Positions 34,666-46,479 of a stretch of DNA of 64,000 bases are shown here, in pieces. Made by a program: the position numbers and the translations under genes. This DNA comes from Euphorbia lathyris (lineage: Eukaryota; Streptophyta; Magnoliopsida; Malpighiales; Euphorbiaceae): positions 71,720,610 through 71,784,609 of the forward strand of contig NC_088917.1 in NCBI RefSeq assembly GCF_963576675.1. Direction: 5' to 3'. Positions within the stretch are counted from its first letter, which is position 1. Each line of letters begins with the position of its first letter. The notes beneath the pieces are model-generated. The model was not told where the DNA came from, did no database searches, and worked only from the letters and a program-made list of their open reading frames with translations.

Positions 34666-35412
34666 GATTTTAGCATAGGGAGTATTTCTCATGTGTGTAA
34701 TCCTTTTTATTGTGTTAAGGGACACATTTTAATGCTAAGGGACTATCTTTGCCTATCAGGCTATCTACGAGTTTGCAATCTCACATATTGAATCATTCAT
34801 GAATATTGTTGATGTAGGTCTCTTAAGACAATGCCAACAATTTCTTGAAACTTTATTTCCAAGAACAACCATCGTAGGGCACCGAACGTGCCAACACGCA
34901 TCCAGCGCATGGGGTCTACACGCACAGATTGGCCGCGTATTAGCATGTCTGCCATATGTGCAGGTGGCGGACACCTAACTACAGGCGTGTGAGACCTATG
35001 TGCCGTCTACCCTCCATTTTATGCCTTTCGAACTTGTTTCAATCTAGGGGTTTTAGGGTTTTTGATCACGTTGGTAAAGTACATTTGTCCATACAATGAA
35101 CATAAACTAGGGTTTGAGGCACACACAGTCTCGACTGAGACTAGAATTTGCACTATTCAGAACTAGAAAACCTTGAATCGCGAATATAGACTATTCTATG
35201 TGATTCCAGTGCCATTTTTCACAATAAAAAACAGTCCATAAAACACGTATACACGCCAAATAAACACATATCTAATACATATATTAATCTTAGCATGCAA
35301 AAACTATATTTTTCTTCATATATGTGGATCAAAACTGACAGAATAGGAGATATGTGGCTCTGATACCAATAAATATTTGTAACATATGTATAAACGAATA
35401 TGAATACGTGTT

Positions 35413-36290
35413 ATCGAGCTACCTCTTGTAGCACAGAAACTCATTGAGTTTATTGCAGCGAAAGAACATCAAAAGAACAGAAATCATGATCTTCGTATTA
35501 CGAGTCACGAATCAACTACGCAGAAGTTAGTTGAAATAAGTCACGATATATGCATAAGATTATAGAGTTTGACTATTTATTTGTAGCTACCAAGTGGGCC
35601 TTAACCCTGGTTAACCAGTTACCTATATCTGACACATTTCTGCTACGAGCATATTATATTGGACTCATATCAAATATTTCCAATACAAACATTATTAAAA
35701 ATAAATTTATTAAATTTGAAAATTAAATATCAAGTATTTATTTATATAATAGAGTAATTTTGTACTTTTATATAGTCGTGAATGTTGATAATATAAATAA
35801 ATAAATAAAATTAAGTAAAGAGACTAAAAAGGGGATTAAAATAAAATTTTAAGTATGAATTTACTAGTACAGTAGATAACAATATAGACATTATTTATTT
35901 TCTACATCTGTATAGATTAACATTGGGTTGTTTACATAAAATTCATAATTATAATAATATTTATTATTTAATCAACATTGGTATTTTAATTAGTAATATA
36001 TTAAAAATATAAATTTTTATCTTGCAAATGTCAAATTCTGTAAGAGAGTTAGTTGGTGAAATGGCGTAAAAAAATGGTAACTGTCTGACATAATTCATAA
36101 TTTTTTTTACAAACTTGTAAATAATTTTTAAAATGTGAATTTCTCTGTAAATTCCCCATTAACATTGTTTATAGATATATGGGCCTATCTAAGCCGCTCT
36201 TCATGTATTATTATGGGCTGAACTGAATTTGGGCAACCCGGCCTGCTAACCCATTAGCAGATCTTGACCTTGTTTAGGTGACAGCATTTT
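35413..36290. other. Intergenic DNA, nothing recognised
   Basis: AT-rich, without an ORF or clear repeat. It separates the repeat units from the 5' region of the FAR1-related gene. Confidence 0.45.
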
Positions 36291-37729
36291 ATTAGCGGAA
36301 TCTGCAATCTATTCTGTGCCTGAAAGCAGATGATTTTACCACCATCCCTCTCCTCTTGTCGCCACCACCACCACCACCGTACCCTTTGATCTTCCACTTC
36401 CTCCGACTCCGTAAAACTCCTAAAACCCTAAACTAAAACCCCCCTTTCTTTGTCTCCTTCCAACAATTCGGGAATTTCCCCTCTTTCTCCGCTGGAACAG
36501 TTCCCCGCCTTTTCATCAAAGTCAGTATCTCTATCTCTGCGTTCTGTCTTTGCATCATTCCGTATTTTTCTGATTTCATGTTTTTATTGTTCAATTGACG
36601 AAAATTTAAGCCCTAATATCCTAATTTAGTTTTTTTTTGTGCTATTGTTCTTGGCCTTGAACTGACTGGTTATAAGTGCTTACTTAACTCACTGTTTACA
36701 ATCTAGTTTAATTAGTAATTAACCTGCTGTTTTTCAGTTTCCATTTGGCAAATTAGAAAAAGTTTTTGATCTGGGACTTTCTCCTTTCATTAGGTATATT
36801 TGCGTTTTTGTTCATGTTTTACTATCATTAGAAAAACACAATTTCATGTCAGGTTCATGCTTTTGTGATAAATGTGCTTAATTTGGATTCTATAACCATG
36901 AATTTAACCATGATGTCGGAGTTTTTGAATCTGATGCTTGAGTTTAAACTTTTGCAGTTCTTAATTTAATTAGATAATGGTAAATGGAAGCCAGTTGAGA
37001 TTGAGTTTGATGTTATTTTTCTCTAATTTTTTACTGGAATGCATGAAGAACTATAAATTTTGCTGTGCTATTTTCGGGGTGAGGGAAGAGAGATTCTATT
37101 TGATTGCCAACACTACACTTTCCCCTATGAATTTTTGTGTCTTGTCGTCAAGTAAAAGTGTCAAAACGGGTTATTGTCTCGTAATAGTGTTATGTGATCT
37201 ATATTTGGAATATTCCATATGATTATATATGATATAAATGATACCAAAATGATAATCGTGTCAAGTAGGTTGTCCCGATAAATCGTGTTGCCGTGTTAGA
37301 AATTAACAACCTGCAAGTGAGTACAATTTCCTTTCCTCGCAGTTTATCCTGGGATTTAGTTTTCGGGGTAGGATTCAGGCATCTGCTTCAATGCAATTTA
37401 AGACATATCTATTGACTAATGGATAGCTTTTCACGGTGAAATGTATGCTTTTGCCGCTGTTATTTGATGTGGTCAGTCTGTAAAGTGTATGTCAGTCTTG
37501 CAGTATATCTGGTATCCAATTCATTTTGTGCCTTCCTCCTCCGCCTTTGAAAGAAGTTTTAGTCAGAGGTTCAAATTTTTGCCTTATAATGCCACTTTAT
37601 CATCGATAGTTGTTCCTGTCTTTGTTTTCCTGTTGTGATATAGATTACATTTCTGGTTAATATGTGTTTTACTTTTCTCACGAACGAACATTTGCAACAT
37701 TTTAATGGTTAATCTGACTGAATCATTCC
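36291..37729 (+). promoter_or_regulatory. Promoter, 5' UTR and probable leader intron of the FAR1-related gene
   Basis: A telo-box AAACCCTAA at 36423-36431 and (CCA)n and pyrimidine-rich stretches at 36350-36510 look like a plant 5' UTR. From about 36525 the DNA becomes T-rich and intron-like up to the coding start at 37730. A possible donor is AAAGTCAGT near 36518-36526. A small frame at 36977-37222 has no recognisable domain and I regard it as chance. Confidence 0.5.
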
Positions 37730-39868
37730 ATGATAGTGGATTTGGATAAGGAAGTCGAGCCAGCCGACAGCCCTATCGAAGAAAAAACTGTTTCTTTAGA
37801 CGGAGATGGACTAGAACCGTATGTGGGTATGGAATTCGACACTGAAGACGCTGCCAGAAAATTTTACATTGAGTATGCCAGAAAAGTTGGTTTCGTTGTG
37901 CGTATCATGCAACGTCGTAGATCAGGGATTGATGGAAGAACTCTTGCTCGTAGACTTGGATGTAACAAACAAGGGTTCTCTCCTAGTAATAGGAGCTCAA
38001 TTGGAGCAGATAAGAAGCCGAGATCGAGTGCACGTGAAGGTTGCAAAGCAACAATCCTAGTTAAAATGGAAAAATCTGGAAAATGGGTTGTTACAAGATT
38101 TGAAAAGGACCATAATCATCCTTTGGTTGTTACGGCGAATGGATTCAGCACAGAGGTTAGTATCTTCCCCCGACATCTTTTCTGTTTCGTTTTTATTTTT
38201 CTAATTATATATACAATTTCATGTGGTTTTAAATTATTCGATGTAATGTTCTCGGATTGCAAATATCTAGGAAACACTTGTGTGATATTTTCACTCAATT
38301 AATGACATTTTTGTCACAAGTTTTCGAGAATATTTGATTTTTTGTTTTCGATTATGCAATGATAATTTATAGGATTAGACATAAAAAGTTGCAGTTTTGT
38401 GATTATGTGTTTGTAGAACTGTGCAGTTTTTTTAAGAAGCTTTGCAAGTATATTGGTCAAGTATGCATATATGCCTTTTCCATAAGTAACTTGTATTAGA
38501 AAATCCTTCCATCTGCAGGCAGAACATAAAAAAAAGGCAAAATACATCAAGCGCCGATGAACTTTGCCCAAAAAACCGATTGACCCTCTGAACTTTAAGG
38601 ATGCCTCTGAACTTATAGTGATCTGTTAACCTCGAAACTAACTTAAAGTAATCTATTGGTCCCTAAACTTACTTAAAATGATAAACTCTTCAACTTACTC
38701 AAATCTCCTTTTATGTCGCACGTGTCACGGGACGGGTATGGCCTATGCCAAATCCTCGTGTGGCGCCAAGATTTTCCCGAATCCTTGGCCAGCCAACCGA
38801 TACCGAAGGGGCCTATCCCCTTATACGCGTCCCGTCAATGCATCCATCGGTAATCCGTCCCGGAAGGTCCCTTGTATAGACAACCTCGCCCTAAAATGGG
38901 CACGCACTATGAGCTATCTCGAAGCCCATAGTGTCCATAGGGTTCCACCCTTATAGAGACATCCGCCTGAATGCCTGACTCTCCAAGTCCTTAATGGACT
39001 AGGATGGATCGCTTAAGTCAGTACTGACTACTGACATAGGGAGTGACAGAGATCCAATGCTAGGTAGTTCCTATCCCCTATAGTGTTCCTTATGCCAACT
39101 CGGCCTCCACGGTCAACGACATATGATATGTTCCATTCGCCACTCCTCGTCGAAGCCTCCTTATCCTTGCCTATGCTTAGGGTTGAGTTTGTCTATATGA
39201 CCAAACTTCCCCCTTCACACCACATACCAATAGGCGGTTAATCATGCCACGTTAAGCAAACTTAGGAGCTACTGAAACATCCTTAAAGTTCAGGGGTCAA
39301 TCAGTTCTTTTATGCCAAATTCAGGGGGCGCTAATGTATTCGGCCTAAAAAAAGGATTCCCATTTAAGGCCTTTCCTCTTTTATAAAAAAGGGCAGCCTG
39401 GTGCACTATGCATCCCTGCTAAGCGGAGAGGGATCCCACCACAAGGGTGTATTGGGGACAAGCCTTCCCCTGCCAATTTTTTTTGGCAAGAGGCTGCTCC
39501 AATGACACAAACCCGTGACCTCTCGGTCACATGACAACAACGTTTACCGTTGCGCCAAGGCTCACCCTCGCCTTGCCTCTTTTATATCTGATGTAATTTT
39601 GTTTGTTGATTGCTTTGGGTAAATACAGTTCCATGTTTGTTCATATCCATTGTGTGTTTTGTAGGGTGACAAAGATAAGAAAATAGAAGAACTAAGTAAA
39701 GAGTTGGAGCTTCAAGAGGAACTATGTGCAATATACAGAGAAAGATTGGTTAGTTTTATGAACAAAGTTGAAGAGCAAACTGATGAACTCTCTTCTAAAA
39801 TCCAACTTGTTGTTGACAATGTCAGGAAAGTTGAATCTGTACCACAAAAGTTCTTACATCGTAGATAG
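37730..39868 (+). CDS. FAR1-related factor (short FRF type, DNA-binding domain only), 209 aa
   Basis: Two coding exons, 37730-38155 and 39665-39868, joined in phase 0 by GT-AG borders. Exon 1 carries the FAR1 DNA-binding domain (WRKY-GCM1 zinc type): PYVGMEFDTEDAARKFYIEYARKVGFVVR, then C78, C105 and a DHNH pair (H128, H130) as zinc ligands. Exon 2 is a charged helix (KIEELSKELELQEELCAIY…), probably a coiled coil. There is no MULE-transposase or SWIM domain, so it belongs with the short FAR1-related factors (FRF group, such as Arabidopsis At3g59470, by memory) and not with FHY3/FAR1. It should be nuclear. FRFs are thought to bind FHY3/FAR1-type sites and possibly compete with the long proteins; for this protein that is inference. 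A coding exon upstream of 37730 cannot be excluded because a leader intron seems to end near here. Confidence 0.88.
38536..39345. mobile_element. MULE-type element in the FAR1-related gene intron, 810 bp
   Basis: Ends GGCAAAATACATCAAGCGCC and, inverted, GGCCGAATACATTAGCGCCC; subterminal TTGACCCCTGAACTTTAAGGATG is mirrored. Flanks TAAAAAAAA (38527-38535) and TAAAAAAAG (39346-39354) fit a 9-bp duplication with one change. The centre (about 38700-39240) is much more GC-rich than the arms and the intron, which suggests captured DNA. Its frames gave no recognisable protein. Confidence 0.7.
39386..39569 (-). mobile_element. Au-like SINE, full length
   Basis: In minus orientation it begins GTGAGCCTTGGCGCAACGG (tRNA-like A box), has GAGAGGTCACGGGTTTG at the B-box place, then GGAGCAGCCTCTTGCC, and ends CACCAGGCTGCCC followed by a T run, the layout of the Au SINE family of flowering plants. 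A 17-bp target duplication with one mismatch (GCCTTTCCTCTTTTATA at 39369-39385, GCCTTGCCTCTTTTATA at 39570-39586) brackets it. It lies in the FAR1-related gene intron. Confidence 0.85.
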
Positions 39869-41177
39869 CCCTTGATTTAATGTGTATGTATTACTATCGA
39901 TTTGTTTTAACATTACCGATCTGTAAAACTTGTCATATTGATTTAGATATAATACAAACTTCACACGGTTGCTTCTCTTCTTCTATTCGGAAGAGCGGAT
40001 TTAGTCTCCCTGTATAAAATAGTGTAGTCTTCAGCTTAATATTTATCGGATGGTGTGATTTTAAGTCTTAGTAATGGAAGATGAGTTTTTCTCATTAACA
40101 AAAGATGTGCAATGTCGTTTTACTGGGTGGTTAGAATGTTGGAGGGTGATCTGAATATGATATTTGGAGATGGAAAAAGAAGACTTATCTCTCGTTCATG
40201 AGATTTGAAATTGCATGGTCTAGTAAATGTTAGTTTAAGATTGCACGTGGAAGTTAAATCCGTTCACTCTGAAGACACATGTCGCGTCTTGATTCTATTT
40301 TATGAGCAAATTAATTTTTACCAGAAATACTCTCATTTCCAACAGGTGACTCGCTTTGTAATTCGATATTAAGAATGTTTTTAGTCTGAATCTTGAAAAG
40401 TACGAAATATATAAGTTGAATGTTTATGTCTTAATTTTCTATAGCAACTTGAATCACATCAATATGAGCTCGAATGAAAAAGTTATGTGCAAAATATAAA
40501 AAGAAGTTGAATTTGGAAAGTTTTCCTCGGAACGAATCTGTTTTGGTTCTTTGTAAACTCGATGAGTCCGGGCACATTTTGTCCCATTCGGTTTGTTTTC
40601 AACTCTTCTATGTTTTGCTTCACTTGTTTCACGTCCTTTTTGACTTGATTGCTTTGGATGAGACATATCATTCATCATCAAGATGATGTCCTCATCATAT
40701 ATAGTCAGTCACTCCAATTTGTACTTAAAAACTTTCAAAAACAAAATTTTTATCACCTCATCTTGCTTAAACAATCATTATTAATCAATTATTTTCGTTG
40801 TGCTGGTCCTGCATACTTCACATATCATTGACAGTTTAAAAAAGTCAAAAGACTTCAAATCAACTAATCAGATATATTAATCACTTCAATCATACATTTC
40901 TTATCCACACCAGTAGATGTAACTCAATAGAAAATAGAAAAAACAATCACCTAAACCGTATTCAAATGGATCCTAATAACCAAATGAATTTGTTCATTCA
41001 CTGTTTAAATTTAAGTTTATTAAACTTAAGCCTTATGATGTTTTAAATTTTCACCCTAAGATTCTAATAAGTTCAAATCTAACAGTAAACGTTCAAATAC
41101 TATGTAGTTATTTAAGGAGTATGTGATCAAAATGGAGTATCGTTTAAACTTATTTGGTTAAATTTTGAGTGAGAATG
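39869..41177. other. Intergenic DNA downstream of the FAR1-related gene
   Basis: AT-rich and non-coding as far as I can see. The region just after 39868 is the 3' UTR. Around 40480-40680 short ORFs overlap on both strands without a recognisable domain. Confidence 0.45.
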
Positions 41178-41601
41178 TCACACCCGACCCTAGACGACCT
41201 CAATCGGCATCGGGCGTGAAATAGAAAGATCATAATCAATACTTAAGAGTCTTCAAATTATCCAACGCCATTATATTACAATTGAACTACCAAAGTTGTA
41301 ACCATAATTCTAACAATAAGCAGCCAACTTCCAAACCCCGCCTAATCGGTCGATAGCCTTCTCTATATCCTGTACTTTCTCACCTAAAAACATTAAAATA
41401 TTTAAAAACGTAAGACAAAAATCTCAGTAAGAAACGATCAGCTATAAAAACCAACTTTACTTAACATAGCTACATATATACGTTTATAAAGGGATTTAAT
41501 CAAAACCTTATAAAATATACTCAAAACTTAAGTTTATAATATAATCATCAAACCTTATAAAATATACTCAAAATTTAAGTTCATAATATAGTCAAAGTAG
41601 T
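41178..41601. other. Possible LTR fragment and 45-bp tandem duplication left of the Tat element
   Basis: TGTCACACCCGACCCTAGAC at about 41177 looks like the start of an unrelated LTR or transposon, but no partner is seen. At about 41508-41600 a ~45-bp unit (CCTTATAAAATATACTCAAAA…) is repeated twice, directly before the Tat-type LTR. Confidence 0.4.
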
Positions 41602-41940
41602 TGTAGACACCGAGTCAGAGGACCTGTGACGAAAACCTGAAAACAAGACGGTTAAAGCGATTGATTCCGGAAGTTTCGAAAAAATAAAATAAATAGTTAC
41701 AGTGGTCGCTGCTGTGATGTGCGTAGTGCGAGTGCTTAGCGGCGGCCGACGCGTGTTCGACGACAGTCGGACACCCGCTCGACGACGCAAAGCGCGCGCT
41801 CAACGCTCGGCGGTCACAACGCGTGGACGCCCGACGGCGCAGAACGCTAGCCCGACGGTCACGACGCGTGAGCGCGGAACGCGAGCTCGACGGCCGCGGG
41901 GGCATGCACGCCCGACGGTGCGAGACGCGCCCCAGCGGCC

Positions 41941-42157
41941 GTTGGGCGAGCGCCCAACCGCGTCGGGCGGACGCCCAACGACAGTTGGGCGCGCGCGCCC
42001 AACCTCGCGTTGGGCGCTCGCCCAACGCTGTTGGGCGACCGCCTAACAATCGTTGGGCGGCCGCCCAACAATGTTGGGCGGTAGCCCAACGCAAGGTTGG
42101 GCGGCCGCCCAACATGCTTTGGTTGGGCGGCCGCCCGATTTTACTCGGGCGTCGTCC
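41941..42157. repeat. GC-rich palindrome array in LTR 1
   Basis: About ten units of the form GTTGGGCG-NNN-GCCCAAC at a period of 21-26 bp: for example 41941-41958, 41984-42003, 42009-42026, 42030-42047, 42052-42069, 42073-42090, 42096-42113 and 42122-42138. The central triplet varies (AGC, CTC, ACC, GCC, GTA) while the arms are kept. The array ends about 25 bp before the TATA box. Confidence 0.9.
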
Positions 42158-42178
42158 ATTGGTCCGGGGACCCGTTTG

Positions 42179-42188
42179 CCTATAAAAG
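42179..42188 (+). promoter_or_regulatory. TATA box of the Tat-type LTR
   Basis: CCTATAAAAGGC, present in both LTRs (about 42179 and 56844). It likely marks the U3/R promoter; the palindrome array lies just upstream. Confidence 0.75.
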
Positions 42189-44540
42189 GCACGGATCCCC
42201 ATGCATTTTGGAGGAGGGGAGAATTTTGGAGCCTTTCTCACTCTAAACATTTTTAGAGAGAGAAAGTGATTTTTTTTGAGAAAAATATTTTTTCTCAAAA
42301 ATTCCGAATTTCCCAAAGTTAAATTTTTACTAAAAAACACAAAAAACCGAAAAATCACGACTCATGGAATCAATCGGCTTCGACTGTCAGATACCGAACT
42401 TGAGGTATTATCCGAGGACTAGACTCGTTTTATTTTATTTTATTTATTTCTTTTCCTTTATTTATTTTTATGTTATAATTTTATTTATTTTGTCATTTAT
42501 TTATTTATCACGTTTTATTTAATTTTTCGTATTTATTTAATTCCCGTCTCGTGTTGAATAAAATTCGGTTTTGCTTTAAAATAAAAAACCTCGTTTTGAT
42601 ATCCTAATACGAACCGTGATCCGATAAAAAGGTAGTTCGGGTGTTAGAAACGTTGTAATTATAAGTTTTAATTTAAAAGAATTTCCGAATAAGGTTTTAA
42701 AATAAAAACGTTGTTTTAGGAATTTCCGTTATTGACTATGATCCATTTTTGGTAGTTCGGAAATCCAAAGCGATTGAATTAGACTTAATTTAAAGCTTTT
42801 GAATAAATCTGGAAACAATTGGAGTGCTGCTGTAATTTTCCGTTTCTGTCACTAATTGCTCTTTACCGACGGATTTTTCGTCGGTAAATCTGCCAAAACG
42901 AAAAAATGCCATTTCAGTCCATTTTTCTTAACTTTTAAGCTTTTAATCCTTAATATATATATATGTATAGTTATGTAATATATATTTTCAAACCATTTTA
43001 GATATTTAGTGTATATAATTATTTAGGATGTTTGTATATCATTTTTTATTCAATTTTTTAAGCATAGGTATATGTATATATATATTCTCATTTTTTATTC
43101 ATTTGAGTTATATTAGGTTCTATTTTAAAAGGTTATTTATTTGGGCATTTTGGGAACTAATTAGTAAGTATTAGTATATGGATATATGTTATTTTTGGTA
43201 TTTAAAACTATATTAGTTATGTATATATATAGTTTTGGGATATTTGGGTTATGTTATTGTTTATTATATGAAACTATTTTGGATAAATGTTATTTTCTTA
43301 TCTAATGAGATTTATTTACTATTTCCACCTCTTTAAAGTATAAATGTATTATATCTAGTATTTTCATATATATATTATATAGTTTCTTTTTATTAACTTT
43401 TATTTTCATATTCTCTTTTTGATTTGAATGTATATTTATATGCTTAAATTATTTTCTTTATTCTTTTGGACCATTTATGGGTCCATGTTTCAAATGGGCT
43501 TTATTTGGGAGTGAATCTTGGTTTAAATGGGTTTATTATTGTAATTATAATAGGTAAATAGTCCATTAAATAAAAGAAAAAAATAAATCACAAAAAGAGA
43601 GTTTTCAATTTAATTATTTAAACTAATGAATTTTTAGAGGTTCCTAATGTAAATAAATATAGTTGTTTTGTTAATATTTCAAATCGTTTTCAAAACACCA
43701 TGTTTTAAAACCTTAATCCGTTCCAAAGGCGGATTAAGTGAACCTTGTAATTAAAATCATTTTCATTGTGAATAATCGAATATTTTGAACCATTTTCTCA
43801 AAAGAATTTGTACAAAATAAAATGGACTTGTATGTTTAACCACGTTTTCTTACTAAAGGTTTTTATCTCAAACGTTTTCAAACACTTGAGTCGTTCCAAC
43901 GGCGATTCGAGTAAACTTCACCAATCGGGGTTTTAAAACGCACCTAAATCGTTCCAACGGCAATTAAGGTGCGAACCACGTAAATAAACTCGTTTTGGGG
44001 GGAAATAAGTTAGCATAAAATAAACACACAGCATGACATTTAAATAAAGTTGTAAATAAATCATTTCTTTCTTCCCCCTTCTCTGTGTATGTATAATATA
44101 AATGGGTGATTCTTTACTAATGTGGCTTTTCAATAATATATGCTCAAAACGGTTTCCAAAAAGAGAAAGAAAAGGTTTCAAATGAATTTTAAACTTAAAG
44201 AAGTATACGATTAGTCCGTTATCGCCTAACATGCTGAGTAGGAGGCCGGTGGTTTATAACCGGAAGATGTCGGGGTGCCTAGTAGCCTTTCTCCGGAAAG
44301 GAGCTAGCCTTCTCGGCTCGTACCTAAGTTTCCCGAACCCACACCGGTCTCCCGCAAGGGATCGGTGTTCATTTTCCCATTCGTGGGTGGCGACTCTTCC
44401 ATATCTCCGAGCTCCGGTCCTACCGAGCAGCTTGATTCCACGATTGGTTGCTTTCGGCGCCAATCACCGCTTACATCGCCATGAGGTGTCCACCCCCCGG
44501 TCCGCCCAGGAGATTAGGCCGCGGCACCTCGTCTAACAAG

Positions 44541-44557
44541 TGGCGACTCTGTTGGGG
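44541..44557 (+). promoter_or_regulatory. Primer-binding site of Tat-type copy 1
   Basis: TGGCGACTCTGTTGGGG, two bases after the LTR end. The same sequence follows LTR 2 at 58356-58372. Confidence 0.8.
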
Positions 44558-46479
44558 AAGCGAGAAATTTGATTCCGGAAGGCGTGTATTAAGCCCTTAA
44601 CGGGGACGGATCGTTTTACTTCTTTTCGTATGCATTCATGTGCATTATTGCAAACCCTTTGGGTAATTTCCGCGAAATCTCTAGCGATAGTCCATTCGTC
44701 GCTCGAAAGAGGCTAGTGTAAGTTCCCCCTTACAGTAAGGCGCCAAAGGGTCCCCATCCATTCGTTAGGGGCGAATTTATGCGGTCCTGTGAGGTCCCGC
44801 AGTCAGCCGTGTCAGCATATAGTAGCCTTAGAAGTTTCCATAGGATTACCCGTTACTATTTTTGATGTGATAAATGAATCAATTCGTGTTTTCAAACCGC
44901 CACGATACGTGTCTAATCCTAAAGTAGGTAAAGAAAATGAGACGATGTGTTAATATATACTCGTGAACCGACATACTAATTACCCTAAAACATCGAAACA
45001 ATTTGAACTAAAGACGACTTAGTCATCTCATATGAATGAACATGTGCGACCCACCTTGTCCCTTTCGGTGTCCCGACGAAGGCACATGTTCAGGAAATGT
45101 GTTATGACGTAAGCACGTATTAGTATGAATCGGTTCGGTGTTAAGGATAGTTACATCTCGATACAAAAGACTATATTAACAGTAGCCGTTATTCACATTC
45201 TTTAAATAAGTTGGGATAAAATGAGATCATGACGAAACGAAAACGAAGAACATTTCTATCTTGAATGACTCTGTCGTAACGTAAAACGTTTCGCACAAGT
45301 AGCCCGTCCCTTCCGAATAAAAGACGAGCTTTTTACGTTATGCCTCGTGTCGTTCTTAAGAGAAATGGATGTGTCCGCAAGGGCGACTAAGAAAATAAAA
45401 GAAAAGAAAAAACTAAACGACCAAAATCATTCCGAGTCTACGATATATTTCAATCCCGAGAGTAGTTAAAGAAAATAAACCAATGCCGTTGAATACGTGT
45501 CTCGAACAAGTATATACCCCGTTTAAAACTTTGAAGCCGAATTAAGCCAAACCATATAATTGCGCCATATGGACGAGACTGCGGGTTTTGACTAACGACT
45601 CGATCATTTCAACCGTTACCAAAACTGCAAGAAATATGGCCCGATATACGTGTTTGCTTAATTCGCGCCTAAAGGAAAGAGAACGGTGATATCCTCGCCT
45701 CGAATAAACATGCGATTCAACGAAACGTTGATTTTCTATAACCACGCTAAGGTGATATATCCCGTAGATCGGAAAGAATAAGAGATTGTTGTTAGCCGAA
45801 AGTGTACCGTGCACTCAAATAAGACTCGCCGTCTTTTTATGTAGCAAAATGAGTAAACGAATCCTCGACGCTAAGAACAAACACGTTACGCGATGAGTCC
45901 GTTCCCTAAAATAAAATCCAAAAGTGATTCCATCACTAAATAAACGCATGGTTACGTCTCTCGATAGATCCAAAAAGATCCCGTTGTAATCCAAAAATCG
46001 AGACACGAATCCACGTGAATAAAAAGGGAACGAGTCATTTGCAATAACAAACGATTGGAATAGAAGAATAACTCGTACCACGTTTAAAAACCGAGATGTG
46101 CTCAAAGGGAGTCAAAACCCGAATTAATGCGTCTCGCGAAAGGACAAAAGACGAGTTATTTTGAAAGGACAATCCAACTTGGTCGATTTCTTAGTCACTG
46201 AACGTGGATACGTCAAAAACGAATTGTATTGTCTGATGGGTGATTTACTTTTCCGCAATAATCGACGGCATCACGCGTCCCCTGGACCGCAATGTGAGCC
46301 AAAAACCAAAATCCTAGGAAAGAGACCTGGACCGACGAGTGTGTGGAGGAATAAGGGTGGAAGAGAGATGTTGTGATACGTGTAATTAGACTAACGTTTG
46401 TTCTTCTTATCTTATATATCCGTAAATAAATAAACGCACACACCACGAATCATGCATATAAAATCATGCATACATACTA
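44558..46479 (+). other. Long leader of Tat-type copy 1
   Basis: About 1.9 kb between primer-binding site and gag. Only short frames occur, on both strands (two abutting minus-strand frames 45542-46105, one plus-strand frame 46161-46376); none has a recognisable domain. No separate upstream ORF1 like that of pea Ogre is seen. ATACGTG, ACGAAAC and other CpG-containing motifs are frequent. Confidence 0.55.

Larger units (their letters stand above)
33300..35412. repeat. Tandem repeat unit B (~1.34 kb), split by a MULE-type element
   Basis: Matches unit A (see 20340-33275) with roughly 85-90% identity by eye. It is interrupted at 33896-34665. Like unit A it ends with CTCTGATACCAATAAATATTTG and TAAACGAATATGAATACG, after which the two units' flanks diverge. 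Confidence 0.75.
41602..44538 (+). repeat. LTR 1 of the Tat-type array (2937 bp)
   Basis: Starts TGTAGACACC, ends CTAACA. Its first part is very GC-rich, with a palindrome array (41941-42157), a TATA box at about 42180 and a hairpin at 42862-42888. The middle (about 42400-43700) is AT-rich. It is about 800 bp longer than LTR 2 because LTR 2 has deletions relative to 43618-44366 and about 42280-42384. Confidence 0.88.

Noticed and set aside
36977..37222. 81-codon ORF upstream of the FAR1-related gene as a separate gene
   Set aside because: It lies in T-rich, intron-like DNA, has no recognisable domain and no good leader or terminator context.
41615..42358. Long overlapping ORFs on both strands in the LTRs (41615-42358, 41702-42185; likewise 56176-56922)
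   Set aside because: They lie in the GC-rich palindrome array, where stop codons are rare in all frames. The translations are repeats of RPT/GRPT-type words without a domain.
45542..46105. Two abutting minus-strand ORFs in the Tat-type leader
   Set aside because: No domain, no splice or promoter signal, and conservation between the two copies only reflects their recent duplication.
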